DNA of 64,000 nt from Deltaproteobacteria bacterium (GCA_016717595.1 JADKFE010000019.1:1-64000); one strand, 5' to 3'. Shown: positions 1 to 9,131, counted from the first letter of the stretch. Notes: a model not told the origin generated them from the sequence alone. Program-made: numbers and translations.

Positions 1-9
1 CCTCTTCCA

Positions 10-32
10 TGCCGAGCCGTGCTGACTCGGCA
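10..32 (-). terminator. Hairpin downstream of AHSA1 gene, possible terminator
   Basis: A 7-bp perfect inverted repeat (10-16 with 26-32, 9-nt loop) lies just past the end of the minus-strand AHSA1 gene. There is no clear U-tract, so this may be a weak or factor-assisted terminator. Confidence 0.3.
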
Positions 33-44
33 CAGAAGACACGA

Positions 45-560
45 TCAATGGACAGCCAACTCCGGCGCGTAGACGGCGAGCTGGTCGAGGCCCATGCCCG
101 TGCCCATCACGAAGCCCATCTGAACGTGTTTGTGATAGCTCTCGTCGGTCAAGAACCGTGTGTGAACCACCACCTCGGTGGCCTCACCTAGCTCGGTGAA
201 GGTGATCGTGACGATCATCTTCTCGGCGCCCGGGATCAAGAAGCCGTTCTCGTACACGATGCGCTCATCGGGCACGATCTCCATGTACGTCCCACCAAAC
301 GGGGGGCCCTGCTTGCCGTCGGGGCCGGTCATGATCATCTTGAGCTGGCCGCCCACCCGAAAATCGACCTCGGCGTGGGTGACGGGGTAGTTTCCCGGCC
401 CGTACCAGCGCACAAGGTGCTCCGGGCGACTGTAGGCGGTGAACAAGAGCGCCGCTGGGGCGCGGATCGTGCGGCGAACGATGACCACACGGTCTTGGGG
501 CTGAAGCTCGCTCTGGTGCGCTTGGTTCGGATCAGGGGGGCAGGGGTTATTCTGGCTCAT
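45..560 (-). CDS. SRPBCC / AHSA1-family protein
   Basis: This is a 171-aa protein of the START-like SRPBCC superfamily, AHSA1 (Aha1 C-terminal-like) branch. It has the family pattern of an N-terminal strand with RTIRAPAALLFTAYS, then HLVRWYGP, and a closing helix near QMGFVMGTGMGLDQLA. Such proteins form a hydrophobic ligand cavity; the ligand here cannot be told from sequence. I chose the ATG at 560 because it follows a clear AGGA ribosome site. A longer in-frame start at 593 would run further into the ArsR gene. It overlaps the upstream ArsR gene by 14 bases, the usual ArsR-AHSA1 pair arrangement, so the two are probably co-transcribed. Confidence 0.85.
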   Translation of the reverse strand: MSQNNPCPPDPNQAHQSELQPQDRVVIVRRTIRAPAALLFTAYSRPEHLVRWYGPGNYPVTHAEVDFRVGGQLKMIMTGPDGKQGPPFGGTYMEIVPDERIVYENGFLIPGAEKMIVTITFTELGEATEVVVHTRFLTDESYHKHVQMGFVMGTGMGLDQLAVYAPELAVH

Positions 561-897
561 GGTTGGATTCCTGTGCTTGGAGGGCGGTGACAAAGTGATC
601 GAGCCGCTCGAGGTTCAGCTCCCAGAAGCGTCGGTAGTCGCCGAGCCAATGGTCAAGCGCTACGAGGGGCGCGGTGTTGAGCGCGGCGGGCCGGAGCTGG
701 CCGTCGCGGCTGCGGGTGATGAGCCCGGCGCGCTGGAGCACCTTGAGGTGGTTGGAGATGGTGGGCTGGCTCAGGCCGAAGGGCTCACCAAGCTCGGTGA
801 CCGACGCCGCGCCTTGGGCGAGGCGGGCGAGCATGGCGCGACGGGTTGGATCGGCCAAGGCCGCGAAGGTGAGGCTCAGGGGATCGCCGCTCATCAT
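547..897 (-). CDS. ArsR-family winged-helix transcriptional regulator
   Basis: This is a 116-aa single-domain ArsR/SmtB-type repressor. The opening block ALADPTRRAMLARL and the recognition helix GLSQPTISNHLKVLQRAGL are canonical. No metal-binding Cys motif (such as CVC) is visible, which fits the non-metal ArsR subgroup found upstream of AHSA1 genes. It is the first gene of a two-gene unit with the overlapping AHSA1 gene and probably represses its own operon. A second, diverged pair of the same type lies at 4.8-5.8 kb. Confidence 0.9.
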   Translation of the reverse strand: MMSGDPLSLTFAALADPTRRAMLARLAQGAASVTELGEPFGLSQPTISNHLKVLQRAGLITRSRDGQLRPAALNTAPLVALDHWLGDYRRFWELNLERLDHFVTALQAQESNHEPE

Positions 898-927
898 AGA
901 CCTCGGGGGGTTGGGGGCTCACGACGC

Positions 928-1392
928 TCAGCCGCGCACCACCCGGGTGCCGCCAGCGAAGGTGTCGTGGGGGCCTTGGGCGAGGGGGCTTGACCGAATC
1001 GCCACGAACATCCACACCCAGATGCCCAAGGCCAAGATCGGCCCAACAAACGGCACCGCGCCGACGACCACAAACAGCTCTCGCCGAAGGGCCTGGGCGG
1101 CGCTAGGCCGCTCACCCTCGGCGGTGATCACGCGCAGCCCGAGGGCCCGTTTGCCGAAGGTGGCGCCAAAGAGCGTATCTCCGGCGACAAAGTAGCCCAG
1201 GATCAGGGCCGCGCCGAGGACCAGCCAGTCGAAGCCAAAGCCGATGGCCTGGCCCAAGGCGAGGTTGATCCCTACGACGACGATCACGTCAAGGACACGC
1301 GCGCCGAGGCGGGCGGGGAGCGTAGCGGGGAGGAGCGCGGCAGCGGACACGAGGACTCCAGGGGGTTGAGCCCTCAACACATAGTCAATCAT
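928..1392 (-). CDS. RDD-family integral membrane protein
   Basis: This is a 154-aa membrane protein with the RDD-domain layout: an Arg-containing entry (PARLGARVLDVIVVVGINL), a second hydrophobic segment around FDWLVLGAALILGYFVA, the TFGKRALGLRVI loop, and a third segment near PFVGPILALGIWVWMF. The transport or anchoring role of RDD proteins is mostly unknown. An AT-rich CTATATAG element sits immediately before the ATG, so either the message is very short-leadered or the true start is one of the GTG codons a few residues in. It ends 31 bases before the ArsR gene begins and may belong to that unit. Confidence 0.8.
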   Translation of the reverse strand: MIDYVLRAQPPGVLVSAAALLPATLPARLGARVLDVIVVVGINLALGQAIGFGFDWLVLGAALILGYFVAGDTLFGATFGKRALGLRVITAEGERPSAAQALRRELFVVVGAVPFVGPILALGIWVWMFVAIRSSPLAQGPHDTFAGGTRVVRG

Positions 1393-1463
1393 CTATATAG
1401 ACGTCAAGCGAAACACCCAACTTTTAGTCCCCAGGATCCTCGCGCCGCGCTGGGGCTGTGACC

Positions 1464-1721
1464 TTACGCTCCGCCAGGCTCCAGCGCGGCGCGCACATAC
1501 GCGACGAGCGCGTTCGCGTGGCCGTGGCCGAGCTTGTGCTCCGCCTTGAGCCACTCCACCACCGCCATGTGGCGCTCCGTCGCCAAGCGCTCCACGATGA
1601 GATCCAGCCACTCCTGAACGGGGCGCCCATACGTCTTCTCAATGCTGGGGAAGTAGGACGCGGGCCCTTTGAGCTTCTCTCCGGGGGCCGGGGTTGGGGC
1701 GATGACCTTCTGCGTGCTCAT
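1464..1721 (-). CDS. DUF4287 domain-containing protein
   Basis: This is an 85-aa protein matching the DUF4287 pattern: GPASYFPSIEKTYGRPVQEW, a central helix (LIVERLATERHMAVVEWLK) and GHGHANALVAYVR. The start at 1721 follows GAGGAG at a suitable distance. An upstream in-frame start at 1850 would add 43 residues of atypical composition. The function of DUF4287 is unknown. It is often found near AHSA1 and ArsR genes, as here, which suggests but does not prove a shared role. Confidence 0.8.
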   Translation of the reverse strand: MSTQKVIAPTPAPGEKLKGPASYFPSIEKTYGRPVQEWLDLIVERLATERHMAVVEWLKAEHKLGHGHANALVAYVRAALEPGGA

Positions 1722-2112
1722 CTCTGCTGCTCCTCGCTCGCCGAGTCGGGGGATGTGATCGGCGGCGCCCTCCAGGCTATCACCGCGTCGAACAAAGTAG
1801 AAGGTGAACGCTGCGCGAGGGCGCAAAGTTTGCTGGGCCCTTCTGGACACAAGCGGGTCGTCGGCCTCGGCTGGGGCGAGCGTAGGAGCCCGTCCCGACC
1901 GGCCTCTCAGGGGCGCGCATCAGCGGCGCCTCTCCTTGACGGGGGTGTAGGCTTTGGCTACTTTTGCCCGCTCCCCGACGCCCTCCCCAACGACGACGCC
2001 CTCCAAGGACGCCCCGATGCCAACAGATCCCCGCCGCGCCAGGCTGCTTCAACCGGCACGCTCGTGTGTCGCCAACGCCCACCGGCGCCACCACGCTCAC
2101 CCGAGCCCAGTG
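1722..2112. other. Intergenic region between DUF4287 and UvrA-like genes
   Basis: This divergent gap of about 390 bases must hold the promoters of both flanking genes. I see no hairpin, tRNA or convincing independent gene. An alternative ATG for the UvrA-like gene lies at 2017 and has a better AAGGA ribosome site than the chosen start. Confidence 0.4.
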
Positions 2113-4566
2113 ATGTCCGACCACAAACACACTCCGCACAGTCCCCTCCCCCTCGCCGACCGCCACGATCTCATCCGGGTTCAGGGGGCGCGGGGCAACA
2201 ACCTCAAGAACGTGAGCGTCGAGCTTCCCAAACGCCGACTGACCGTGTTCACTGGCGTCTCGGGCTCGGGGAAATCATCCTTGGTGTTTGGCACCATCGC
2301 CGCGGAGTCCCAGCGGCTGATCAACGAGACCTACAGCGCGTTCTTGCAAGGGTTTATGCCCACCCTCGCCCGGCCCGATGTAGACGTGCTGGAGGGCCTC
2401 ACCACGGCGATCATCGTCGATCAAGAGCGCATGGGCGCCAACGCCCGCTCCACCGTCGGCACCGCGACCGACGCCAACGCCCTGCTGCGGGTGCTGTTTA
2501 GCCGCGTGGGCAAGCCCTATGTCGGCCCGCCAAACGCCTTCTCGTTCAACGTGCCTACGGTGCGGGCCACGGGGTCGATCACCATCGAGCGGGGCAGCAA
2601 AACAAGCGCGGTGAAGCCCGCCGGGAAGTCCCAACATTATGGGGGTGAGGTCACCGTCGAGGCCAGCGTCGACAAGCCCGAGCAGCGCAGCTTCACCGTC
2701 AACGGCGGCATGTGCTCCCGCTGCGAAGGCATGGGCTCGGTGAACGACATCGACCTCACCCAGCTCTTTGACGAGACAAAGACGCTCAACGAGGGCGCGC
2801 TCACCGTCCCCGGCTTCACCTCAGACGGCTGGCATGTGCGGATCATGGCCGGCGCGGGCCTCGACCCCGACAAACGCCTCGCCGACTACAGCGAAAAAGA
2901 GCGCCAGATCTTGCTCTACTCAGAGCCGGTCAAGGTGAAGGTGAGCGGGGTGAACCTCACCCATGAGGGCCTGATCCCCCGCATTCAAAAGTCCTTCTTG
3001 GCCAAAGACGTCGAGGCGATGCAGCCCCACGTCCGAAACTTTGTCGAGCGCGCGGTCACCTTCGCCACCTGCCCTGAATGCGAAGGAACACGGCTGAACT
3101 CGGCCGCGCGGTCGTCCAAGATCGCCGGGATTCACATCGGCGAGGCCTGCAAGATGCAGCTCAGCGACCTCGCGGCCTGGGTGAGCGGCCTGAACGAGCC
3201 CTCGGTCGCGCCGCTCCTCGCGGTGCTGCGTCACACCTTAGACTCCTTCGTTGAGATCGGCCTGGGCTACCTCAGCCTCGATCGGCCCTCAGGCACGCTC
3301 TCCGGCGGCGAGGCCCAGCGCACGAAGATGATCCGCCACTTGGGCTCGGCGCTCACCGACGTCACCTATGTGTTTGATGAGCCGACCATCGGCCTTCATC
3401 CCCACGACATTCAGCGCATGAACGAGCTGCTCCTGCGCTTGCGCGACAAAGGCAACACGGTCTTGGTTGTTGAGCACAAACCAGAGACGATCGTGATCGC
3501 CGATCAGGTGGTCGACATCGGCCCTGGCGCCGGAAAGGCCGGGGGAGAGATCGTGTTCCAAGGCACCGTCGAGGGCCTGCGGGCCAGCGGCACCTTGACC
3601 GGGCGGCACCTCGACGACCGCGCCAAGCTCAAGCCGTCGGTGCGGAGCCCAGCCGGGGTGATGACCGTGCGGGGCGCGCGCTCCAACAACCTCCAGGGCG
3701 TAGACGTCGATATCCCCCTCGGCGTGCTCGTCGTCGTGACCGGCGTGGCGGGCTCGGGCAAGAGCTCGCTGATTCATGGCTCGGTGAGCGGCCAGCCCGG
3801 TGTGGTGACCGTCGATCAGGGCGCTATCTCGGGCTCCCGGCGCAGCAACCCCGCCACCTACTCCGGCCTCTTGGAGCCCGTCCGAAAGGCCTTCGCCAAG
3901 GCCAACGGCGTGAAGCCCGCGCTGTTCAGCGCGAACTCCGAGGGCGCCTGCCCCGCCTGCAACGGCGCCGGGGTGATCTACACCGATCTGGGCTTGATGT
4001 CCGGCGTCACCACGGTCTGTGAGGACTGTGAGGGGCGCCGGTTTCAACCCATGGTGCTGAATTACCGCCTCGGTGGGCTCAACATCGCCGAGGTGCTCGA
4101 CCTGCCCGTAGACGACGCGGTCACCTACTTCGGCGAAGGGGAGGCGCGCACTCCCGCGGCGTTGACCCTGGTGAAGCGCCTCGCCGACGTGGGCTTGGGT
4201 TATATTCGCCTGGGTCAGCCGCTGCCGACGCTGTCCGGCGGCGAGCGCCAGCGGCTGAAGCTCGCCACACAGATGGGCGAGGGCGGCGGCGTCTATGTGC
4301 TGGATGAGCCGACGACGGGCCTACACCTCGCCGACGTAGCGCAGCTCTTGGGCCTGCTCGACCGCCTCGTAGACGCGGGCAAGTCGGTGATCGTCATTGA
4401 GCACCACCAGGCCGTGATGGCCCACGCCGACTGGATCATCGATCTGGGCCCCGGCGCGGGTCACGATGGCGGTCGGATCGTGTTTGAAGGGCCCCCGGCG
4501 GAGCTTGTGGCGCAGCGTTCGACCTTGACCGGCAGACACCTCGCGGCGTTTGTTGGCGGTCGATAA
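2113..4566 (+). CDS. UvrA-like ABC-type ATPase (excinuclease A family)
   Basis: This is an 817-aa tandem ABC ATPase of the short UvrA-like class. The first half has Walker A GVSGSGKSS, signature LSGGEAQR and Walker B YVFDEPTIGLHP. The second half has GVAGSGKSS, LSGGERQR and YVLDEPTTGLH. CxxC zinc pairs are visible (CSRCEGMG, CPECEGTR, CPACNGAG, CEDCEGRR). It is shorter than housekeeping UvrA (about 940 aa). In other bacteria this class is sometimes tied to drug tolerance rather than standard nucleotide excision repair. I chose 2113 because the family normally begins shortly before DLIRVQGARGNNL. The ATG at 2017 has a better AAGGA site and remains possible. No uvrB or uvrC is nearby. Confidence 0.88.
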   Translation: MSDHKHTPHSPLPLADRHDLIRVQGARGNNLKNVSVELPKRRLTVFTGVSGSGKSSLVFGTIAAESQRLINETYSAFLQGFMPTLARPDVDVLEGLTTAIIVDQERMGANARSTVGTATDANALLRVLFSRVGKPYVGPPNAFSFNVPTVRATGSITIERGSKTSAVKPAGKSQHYGGEVTVEASVDKPEQRSFTVNGGMCSRCEGMGSVNDIDLTQLFDETKTLNEGALTVPGFTSDGWHVRIMAGAGLDPDKRLADYSEKERQILLYSEPVKVKVSGVNLTHEGLIPRIQKSFLAKDVEAMQPHVRNFVERAVTFATCPECEGTRLNSAARSSKIAGIHIGEACKMQLSDLAAWVSGLNEPSVAPLLAVLRHTLDSFVEIGLGYLSLDRPSGTLSGGEAQRTKMIRHLGSALTDVTYVFDEPTIGLHPHDIQRMNELLLRLRDKGNTVLVVEHKPETIVIADQVVDIGPGAGKAGGEIVFQGTVEGLRASGTLTGRHLDDRAKLKPSVRSPAGVMTVRGARSNNLQGVDVDIPLGVLVVVTGVAGSGKSSLIHGSVSGQPGVVTVDQGAISGSRRSNPATYSGLLEPVRKAFAKANGVKPALFSANSEGACPACNGAGVIYTDLGLMSGVTTVCEDCEGRRFQPMVLNYRLGGLNIAEVLDLPVDDAVTYFGEGEARTPAALTLVKRLADVGLGYIRLGQPLPTLSGGERQRLKLATQMGEGGGVYVLDEPTTGLHLADVAQLLGLLDRLVDAGKSVIVIEHHQAVMAHADWIIDLGPGAGHDGGRIVFEGPPAELVAQRSTLTGRHLAAFVGGR

Positions 4567-4583
4567 ACAGTCGAGGCGGGGCT

Positions 4584-4606
4584 GCGATCTGGATCACCCA
4601 GATCGC
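4584..4606 (+). terminator. Hairpin after UvrA-like gene, possible terminator
   Basis: A 9-bp perfect stem (4584-4592 with 4598-4606) with a 5-nt loop starts 17 bases after the UvrA-like stop. No T-run follows, so intrinsic termination is uncertain. Confidence 0.4.
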
Positions 4607-4679
4607 CGCCCGCGCAGAGGATGAGCCTGAACCGAGGCCCACGGGCGCGCAGCCGCCGGTCACCGTCGGCGGCGCGCGC

Positions 4680-4994
4680 TCAGACTACTCCTTTCCCACG
4701 GGGTTGTTTCCGGCCCCCCAGGGGTTCGGTCTGCGGGGCGCCACCCGCGCCCTTCGCGGCCTCATGGGTGTCAGCAGCGCCACCCTTGGCGCCGTCGTGC
4801 TTGGCGCCGTCATGTTTGCTGTGGTCATCGGCTTTGCCGCCGCTGCCATCGGACTTTCCACCACCAGGACCGGGTCCGTTTTGCACTCCCTTGTTGGAAC
4901 CCCTGCCCACCCCCGGCGCCCCCGCCCTCGCGGGGCCAAAATTGAGGCGGACGGCCCCAGCCCCTCTTTTGTAGGAGTCTCGCCGCCCCTTCAT
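4680..4994 (-). CDS. Possible small Gly/Lys/His-rich protein (doubtful)
   Basis: This open frame would encode 104 residues of low complexity with short repeats (KHDGAKHDGAKGGA) and no recognised domain. It overlaps the 3' end of the frameshifted AHSA1 gene in another frame. On the other strand, 4704-5003 could encode a protein with one hydrophobic stretch. Third-position GC here is lower than in neighbouring genes in every frame. I cannot decide whether either is real. The segment could also be a degraded 3' tail of the AHSA1 gene. Confidence 0.25.
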   Translation of the reverse strand: MKGRRDSYKRGAGAVRLNFGPARAGAPGVGRGSNKGVQNGPGPGGGKSDGSGGKADDHSKHDGAKHDGAKGGAADTHEAAKGAGGAPQTEPLGGRKQPRGKGVV

Positions 4995-5534
4995 ATTGGT
5001 TGATCCACCCCGCTCTCTCCGTCTCAAACGCGGCGAGATAGACCGCGCGCATCGGCGCGGGATCCACCGCCGCCGTAGATCCGCTCGCCCCCTCAAGCCG
5101 CGCCCGCAGCAGCTCGAGGCAGATGTGGTAGCCCGAGGCCGTGTCCACCCCGTCGACCGTCGAGTCGCCGAGCCATGTGGTGAAGGTGAGGCGGGTGCCT
5201 TCGCCCTCGGGGGCCAGCTCAAAACGAAGGAGATCGACGTCCCAGGTCCACTCGAAGACATGGGGCGGATCCCACACCCGGATCTCGCCGAGGAGCGGCG
5301 GGTCGGTGAGCCCATATTTCTGCACCGTCTCGGGCCAGAAGGGCAGCTCCACTCGGGCGCCCGCCCGGCGCTCGCCGAGGATGTCGCAGGGCAGCCAGTG
5401 GGCGAGGTGCTCGGAGCGGGTGATCGCCGCCCAGACCTTCTCCGGGGAGTGCCGCAGCAGCCGCACATAGCGCAGTGACCAGCGGTCGCCGTCGCGGCGA
5501 ACCTCACCGAGGGGGTCGAGGGTTGGGGGCTCAT
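4825..5534 (-). CDS. SRPBCC / AHSA1-family protein, frameshifted near its start
   Basis: This is a second AHSA1-like SRPBCC protein with VRLLRHSPEKVWAAITRSEH, HWLPCDILG and VFEWTWDVDLLRFELAPEG. The only conventional in-frame start is a GTG at 5466, but clear coding sequence (LDPLGEVRRDGDRWSLRY) extends upstream of it in the same frame. The natural start is the ATG at 5534, which overlaps the ArsR stop as ATGA but is in a different frame. Adding one C to the C5 run at 5525-5529 joins the two, giving a protein of about 236 aa. The last ~45 residues (Gly/Arg/Trp-rich) are atypical and may reflect a second indel. Confidence 0.7.
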
Positions 5535-5839
5535 GGTTCCTCCATCGTGTTGAGGTGTTGTTCTAAGGCGTCGAGGCGGTTGGCCCAGGCGCGGCGGAAG
5601 GGGGTCAGCCAGTGGTCGATCTCTTGGAGGGGCTCCAGCCGCACGCGGTAGAGCCTGCGCTGGGCGTCTCCCCGGGCGGTGACCAGCCCGACGTTCCGCA
5701 GCACCCGGAGGTGTTTGGAGACGCTGGGCTGGGGGAGCTCGAGCTGGGTGACGAGCTCACCGACGGCGCGCTCACGCTGCAGCAGCAGGCTGAGGATGGC
5801 TCGGCGGGAGGGGTCGGCGATGGCCTCGATCGGCGTCAT
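5531..5839 (-). CDS. ArsR-family winged-helix transcriptional regulator
   Basis: This is a 102-aa ArsR-type repressor with IADPSRRAILSLL and recognition helix ELPQPSVSKHLRVLRNVGL, and no metal-site cysteines. I start it at the ATG at 5839 rather than 5854. The earlier start would sit 4 bases from a perfect 14-bp palindrome and leave no room for a ribosome site. The gene overlaps the AHSA1-like gene by 4 bases, forming the second ArsR-AHSA1 pair in the window. Two AT-rich palindromes just upstream are good candidates for its own operator. Confidence 0.88.
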   Translation of the reverse strand: MTPIEAIADPSRRAILSLLLQRERAVGELVTQLELPQPSVSKHLRVLRNVGLVTARGDAQRRLYRVRLEPLQEIDHWLTPFRRAWANRLDALEQHLNTMEEP

Positions 5840-5857
5840 GGCCTTTATATACATGCT

Positions 5858-5886
5858 CAGGTATATACCTGCAAGAGCATATATGC
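5858..5886. promoter_or_regulatory. Twin palindromes, candidate ArsR operator/promoter
   Basis: Two perfect palindromes lie back to back: CAGGTATATACCTG (5858-5871) and GCATATATGC (5877-5886). They are strikingly AT-rich for this genome and lie 19-47 bases upstream of the ArsR start. ArsR repressors bind such dyads over their own promoters, so an autoregulatory operator is the simplest reading. Confidence 0.6.
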
Positions 5887-5892
5887 GGACAC

Positions 5893-5921
5893 AAAAAAAG
5901 GGGCCCTCGTGGAGGCCCCTT
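5893..5921 (-). terminator. Rho-independent terminator of response regulator gene
   Basis: AAGGGGCC (5898-5905) pairs with GGCCCCTT (5914-5921), with a run of seven A on the plus strand (5893-5899). Read on the minus strand this is an 8-bp GC stem followed by a T-run, 19 bases after the response-regulator stop. Confidence 0.85.
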
Positions 5922-5939
5922 CGAGCGGTCTGACCCGCC

Positions 5940-6638
<699 letters not shown>

Positions 6639-6737
6639 GGCACCTCCGGGCTGCCGGGCATAACCCGTCTTCGTTCGCGCGGCAGGGACGAGGGGCGCGC
6701 GGTGTTTAGGCCTTTGAGGTGTTATCCTGGGGTCACG

Positions 6738-8648
6738 ATGATCTCGGCCTCCTGTCCATCTTGCTCCGCGCCCGTCGCGTTCAAGCACGCCTCGGCCTTG
6801 GCGACCATCTGCCCGTCCTGCGAGAGCACCGTCGTGCGCTCCGGGGCGGACGTGAAGTCTTTGGGCAAGGTCGCCAAGTTCGCCCGCGACCTCTCGCCGC
6901 TCCAGGTGGGCGCCTCGGGCGCCGTAGGAAAACGTCGTTTTGAGGTGATCGGGGCCATCCGCAAGGGCCGCCCCGGCGTGCGCTGGACGGAGTGGTTTCT
7001 GAGCTTCTCCGACGGCGGCGTGGGCTGGCTCGCTGAAGCCAACGCCATGTGGGAGCTGTACGACAAGCCCCCCGTGCCCGCGCCCGGCGCCGCGATGGCC
7101 GATCCCGACGACAAGATCACCGTCGGCGACGAGACCTGGATCGTCCGTGAGCGTGAGGTCGCCCGGGTGCTCGCCGCTGAAGGCAGCCTCCCCTTCCCCG
7201 TCGTCGGCGGCGAAGAGGGCGAGTACGTCGATCTTTGGGCCCCGGCTGAGGGCCTGGTCGGCACCTTAGACGCCGCGGACGACCCGCCGATGCTCTGGCG
7301 CGGCCAGCCCGTCGAGCTCGCCGATCTCAAGCTTGAGGGTGTACGCGCCTTCGAGGGCTGGTCGGACTCGGTCTTGGTCTCGCGCCAAGGCCCTGAGATC
7401 ACGGGCACCCGGGCCCTGCGCTGCCCCAACTGCAGCGGCGCCATCACCCTGCGCGCCCCCGGCGCGGCGCAGAAGATCGTCTGCCAATACTGCTCAAGCG
7501 AGCTTGGCATCGAGGACAAAGGCGACGCCAGCCAGGCGATCCTCATCCGCGAGGCTGAGAAACGCCTGTGGAAACCGCCGCTTGAGCTGGGCGCCAAGGC
7601 CGCGCTTGAGGGGGTTCCTTGGCAGGTGATCGGCGCCATGGAGCGCTCGGTCACGGCGTATGGCCAGGAGTACCCCTGGGTTGAGCACCTCTTGTTCAAC
7701 CCCTACCGCGGCTATCGTTACCTCGTCGTCGCCGACGGCCACTGGAGCCTCGTCAAGCCGATGCCGCTGCCGCCCAAAGGCGCGCGCGTCGACTCGATGA
7801 CGATTCGCCACGGCGGCGAGAAGTTCCAGCACTTCCAGGCGGGCAGCGCGCGGGTCAAGAAGGTCGTCGGCGAGTTCACCTGGGAGGTCTCCCAAGGCGA
7901 CGTCGCGAGCACGGACGACTACGTCGCGCCGCCAAAGATGCTCTCGGTGGAGCGCACCGCAGAGGAGACCGCCTGGTCTGAAGGGGTGTACCTCCCCGCG
8001 GAGCAGGTCTGGGCGGCCTTTGGCACCAAAGCCAACGCCCAGCCCGGCGGCAGCCCCAAAGGGGTGGCCCCGCACCAGCCGAACCCCTACGGCGCCTTGG
8101 CCTTCACCCGGGCGATGGTTCAGGGCGGCGTGCTGTTCGCGGCGGGCTTGGCGCTGTTGATGCTCTCAAACCTCGTCACCGCGAACCAGCGCGTCGCCGA
8201 GGCCACCTGGAGCGTCGATCCGGTGCTCAGCGAGCAGGTGATGCTCACGCAGGAGTTCACGCTCCCCGAATCCAAGCGCCGAAACCTGCGCCTCTTGGTG
8301 GGCTCCACGGTGACGAGCAGCGAGGGCATCGTCCACGCGGCCTTGTTGAACCTCGACACCGGCGAGGCCTACCTCATCGACGACAAGGGCAGCCAGAACT
8401 ACTCGAGCACGCTGCGCGACGTGAGCCCCGGGCGGTATGTCGCGCGGTTGGAGCTCGCCCGGCCCGCGGGCAGCACGGCGATCACCGGGCGTCAGGTGGG
8501 CCTCAAGGTGATCCGCGACCCAGGCTCGCCGATGCTCGTCTGGATCCCGCTCGGGTTCGCGCCGCTCTCGCTCTTGTTCTACTTCTTCGGTCGCTCGGCG
8601 TTTGAGACCAAACGTTGGGCCAACTCTGACCACGCGCCGGAGTCCTGA
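6738..8648 (+). CDS. DUF4178 domain protein with zinc ribbons and a membrane anchor
   Basis: This is a 636-aa protein that opens the operon. Residues 1-30 form a CxxC...CxxC zinc ribbon (CPSC, CPSC), and a second one occurs mid-protein (CPNC, CQYC). DUF4178-type segments follow each ribbon (KRRFEVIGAIRKG with WTEWFLSF; VPWQVIGAMERS with YPWVEHLLF). A hydrophobic segment near GGVLFAAGLALLMLS, an extracytoplasmic beta-rich region and a final membrane segment at the C-terminus suggest membrane anchoring. DUF4178 genes commonly neighbour DUF350 and spermidine-synthase-like genes, exactly as here. The biochemical role is unknown. Confidence 0.85.
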   Translation: MISASCPSCSAPVAFKHASALATICPSCESTVVRSGADVKSLGKVAKFARDLSPLQVGASGAVGKRRFEVIGAIRKGRPGVRWTEWFLSFSDGGVGWLAEANAMWELYDKPPVPAPGAAMADPDDKITVGDETWIVREREVARVLAAEGSLPFPVVGGEEGEYVDLWAPAEGLVGTLDAADDPPMLWRGQPVELADLKLEGVRAFEGWSDSVLVSRQGPEITGTRALRCPNCSGAITLRAPGAAQKIVCQYCSSELGIEDKGDASQAILIREAEKRLWKPPLELGAKAALEGVPWQVIGAMERSVTAYGQEYPWVEHLLFNPYRGYRYLVVADGHWSLVKPMPLPPKGARVDSMTIRHGGEKFQHFQAGSARVKKVVGEFTWEVSQGDVASTDDYVAPPKMLSVERTAEETAWSEGVYLPAEQVWAAFGTKANAQPGGSPKGVAPHQPNPYGALAFTRAMVQGGVLFAAGLALLMLSNLVTANQRVAEATWSVDPVLSEQVMLTQEFTLPESKRRNLRLLVGSTVTSSEGIVHAALLNLDTGEAYLIDDKGSQNYSSTLRDVSPGRYVARLELARPAGSTAITGRQVGLKVIRDPGSPMLVWIPLGFAPLSLLFYFFGRSAFETKRWANSDHAPES

Positions 8649-8650
8649 CG

Positions 8651-8869
8651 ATGGGTCATCTCAACTTTCACGCGATCTTAGGGGTCGGCGTCCTGATCGT
8701 CTGCGGCGCGCTCATCAGCGTCGGCTGGGTGCCCCACGAGGCCGTCAGCGAGCAGGTCTCCCAGACCGTGCGTGACAACCCGGCGAGCTTCCGCTCGTCG
8801 TATGTGTACTACACCGGCTGGCGTACGCCCACGACCGGCTCCGGCGGCGGCTACAGCTCCGGAAAATGA
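8651..8869 (+). CDS. Small single-span membrane protein
   Basis: This 72-aa protein begins 2 bases after the DUF4178 stop, with GGAG upstream of its ATG. An N-terminal hydrophobic helix (ILGVGVLIVCGALISVGW) is followed by a polar Ser/Gly-rich tail (TGSGGGYSSGK) likely outside the membrane. I recognise no family. Its fixed place between DUF4178 and DUF350 argues that it is a real component of this operon. Confidence 0.7.
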   Translation: MGHLNFHAILGVGVLIVCGALISVGWVPHEAVSEQVSQTVRDNPASFRSSYVYYTGWRTPTTGSGGGYSSGK

Positions 8870-8915
8870 GCCCCCGCGCCCCTCTCTCGTCTCCAACCGC
8901 TCGCTGAGGATCTCG

Positions 8916-9131
8916 ATGGAATACCTGCACTTGGACGTCGTCGCGGCCACCTTGGTCTACACCGTGCTGGGCCTCGTCATCTTCGGGCTCGCGTTCGTGG
9001 TGATGGTGAAGGCCATCCCGTTCTCGGTGCGCAAAGAGATCGAGGACGACCAGAACACCGCCCTGGCCATCGTCATGGGCTCGGTGATCCTCGGGCTGTC
9101 GATCATCATCGCGGCGTCGATCAGCGCCTGA
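8916..9131 (+). CDS. DUF350-domain membrane protein
   Basis: This 71-aa protein has two hydrophobic helices (TLVYTVLGLVIFGLAFVVM and AIVMGSVILGLSIIIAASI) joined by a short charged loop containing EIEDDQNTALA. This is the DUF350 (YjfL-type) pattern, here as a single repeat rather than the usual two. A GAGGA site precedes the ATG. The stop overlaps the next ATG by one base (TGATG), so translational coupling to the aminopropyltransferase-like gene is likely. Confidence 0.85.
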   Translation: MEYLHLDVVAATLVYTVLGLVIFGLAFVVMVKAIPFSVRKEIEDDQNTALAIVMGSVILGLSIIIAASISA

